A stretch of 64,000 nt of DNA, taken from Saprospiraceae bacterium. Its GTDB lineage: Bacteria; Bacteroidota; Bacteroidia; Chitinophagales; Saprospiraceae. The translations under genes were made by a program, and so were the position numbers. The stretch is taken from positions 1 through 64,000 of the forward strand of contig JANQQI010000011.1 in the NCBI GenBank assembly GCA_028285085.1, written 5' to 3'. The notes beneath the pieces are model-generated. The model worked only from the letters and a program-made list of their open reading frames with translations. It was not told the DNA's origin and made no database searches. Of the stretch, positions 63,547 to 64,000 are shown in pieces. The stretch's first letter is position 1. Each line of letters starts with the position of its first letter.

Positions 63547-64000
63547 GTGTGTCGTATTTTTTATCTTTAATTTTATCTATTGCTTTATCAATTCCAACGA
63601 CTACCTCTACCCAACCTTCATCGAAATTTGATTGAGAAGATATCGGAATTTTCGGGATTCCTTGAATTTTTGCAAATGGCAAGATTTTCCAAACTACAGG
63701 TCTAATAAAAACAGGAATTAATACTTTTTCTTCTTTGTTATGAGCCTCTAATGCATTTTCTAATTCAGTTGAATAACAAAAGTCAGATGCAATAAAATCA
63801 CTACTGATTAAGCAAAGGACAATATCAGATTCAATCAACTTAGACATTAAAATGGGTTCCCAGTTTTGTCCAGGAACTAATTCTCCATCCTCCCAAACTT
63901 TGATTTCTTCATTTCTTATTAATGGGCTGAGGTGCTTTTTTAATTCAACCTTATATGTTGAATCTTCATGTGAATAAGAAATGAATATCTTAATTGGATT
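63524..64000 (-). CDS. TIR-domain protein, N-terminus off the right edge (partial)
   Basis: The frame is open from the right edge to the stop at 63524 (158 codons visible). It reads 'KIFISYSHEDSTYKVELKKHLSPLI', 'WEDGELVPGQNWEPILMSKLIESDIVLCLISSDFIASDFC', 'STELENALEAHNKEEKVLIPVFIRP', a nearly complete TIR (TIR_2) domain. The Glu in 'STELENAL' is where TIR NADases carry their catalytic Glu. The visible first residue is close to the natural start, so only a few residues may be missing. Likely a signalling or defence effector. An internal ATG at 63847 is not the true start because TIR motifs continue upstream. Confidence 0.85.
   Translation of the reverse strand, partial: NPIKIFISYSHEDSTYKVELKKHLSPLIRNEEIKVWEDGELVPGQNWEPILMSKLIESDIVLCLISSDFIASDFCYSTELENALEAHNKEEKVLIPVFIRPVVWKILPFAKIQGIPKIPISSQSNFDEGWVEVVVGIDKAIDKIKDKKYDTQQRLKRS

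Noticed and set aside
63524-63847. Complete 107-residue TIR-like protein starting at 63847
   Set aside because: The same frame continues to the window edge with the first TIR strand, so this Met is internal.

Overview
This window looks like chromosomal DNA of a Bacteroidota bacterium, probably a marine or sludge-type member of the Saprospiria (Lewinella/Haliscomenobacter-like). The signs are type IX secretion (T9SS) C-terminal sorting domains, many AraC-type regulators with DUF6597 or 7TM sensor parts, DUF2911, DUF1761 and SMI1/KNR4 proteins, CBM26-bearing amylase, PL8 lyase, TAnnTTTG-type -7 elements and almost no Shine-Dalgarno sequences. No rRNA, tRNA, CRISPR array or intact transposase was recognised. 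All product names come from reading motifs; no database search was run.

Layout. 1-5008 (-): a giant secreted repeat protein whose C-terminus lies off the left edge. 5.1-17.7 kb: ordinary chromosome with membrane acyltransferases, a DUF2911 protein, a class C-type serine hydrolase, three AraC regulators, DUF1761, a PD40 lipoprotein and an amidohydrolase. 17.8-22.6 kb: a polyamine cluster (membrane-bound spermidine-synthase-like enzyme, lipoprotein, ATP-grasp glutathionylspermidine-synthase-like ligase, small membrane protein, speD). 22.7-31.5 kb: lipoproteins, YdeI, vWA protein, a secreted alpha-amylase and two AraC regulators, one carrying two starch-binding-like ectodomains.

32.1-34.5 kb is an AT-rich accessory patch. 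It holds a HEPN-like protein and a striking fusion of an effector-associated domain, MORN-like repeats and an S24 (LexA/UmuD-type) peptidase. It is followed by a transposase-derived remnant. 35.0-42.3 kb: Crp/Fnr regulator, beta-barrel, VC0807 membrane protein, a double-AraC regulator, NTF2/SPW/YHS small genes, an Fe-S uracil-DNA glycosylase and an LRR protein. 42.4-49.3 kb: a T9SS pseudogene, a 5 x 51-residue repeat protein, another IS remnant, a MITE, and a large PL8 lyase.

49.5-60.8 kb: DoxX, a LytS/LytT-type two-component pair, and a divergent operon of hydrolases (S9 peptidase, beta-lactamase-like, alpha/beta hydrolase, aspartyl protease) with NTF2-like proteins. This segment is bounded by two inverted copies of the same IS end. 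60.9-64 kb: an AT-rich, defence-like edge with a two-TM Rossmann/TIR-like protein, an OmpA-like protein and a TIR-domain gene running off the right edge, with two attC-like hairpins and another transposase remnant.

Most likely undescribed: the EAD-MORN-S24 protein with its HEPN neighbour, then the starch-domain AraC transmembrane regulator, then the polyamine ATP-grasp cluster.
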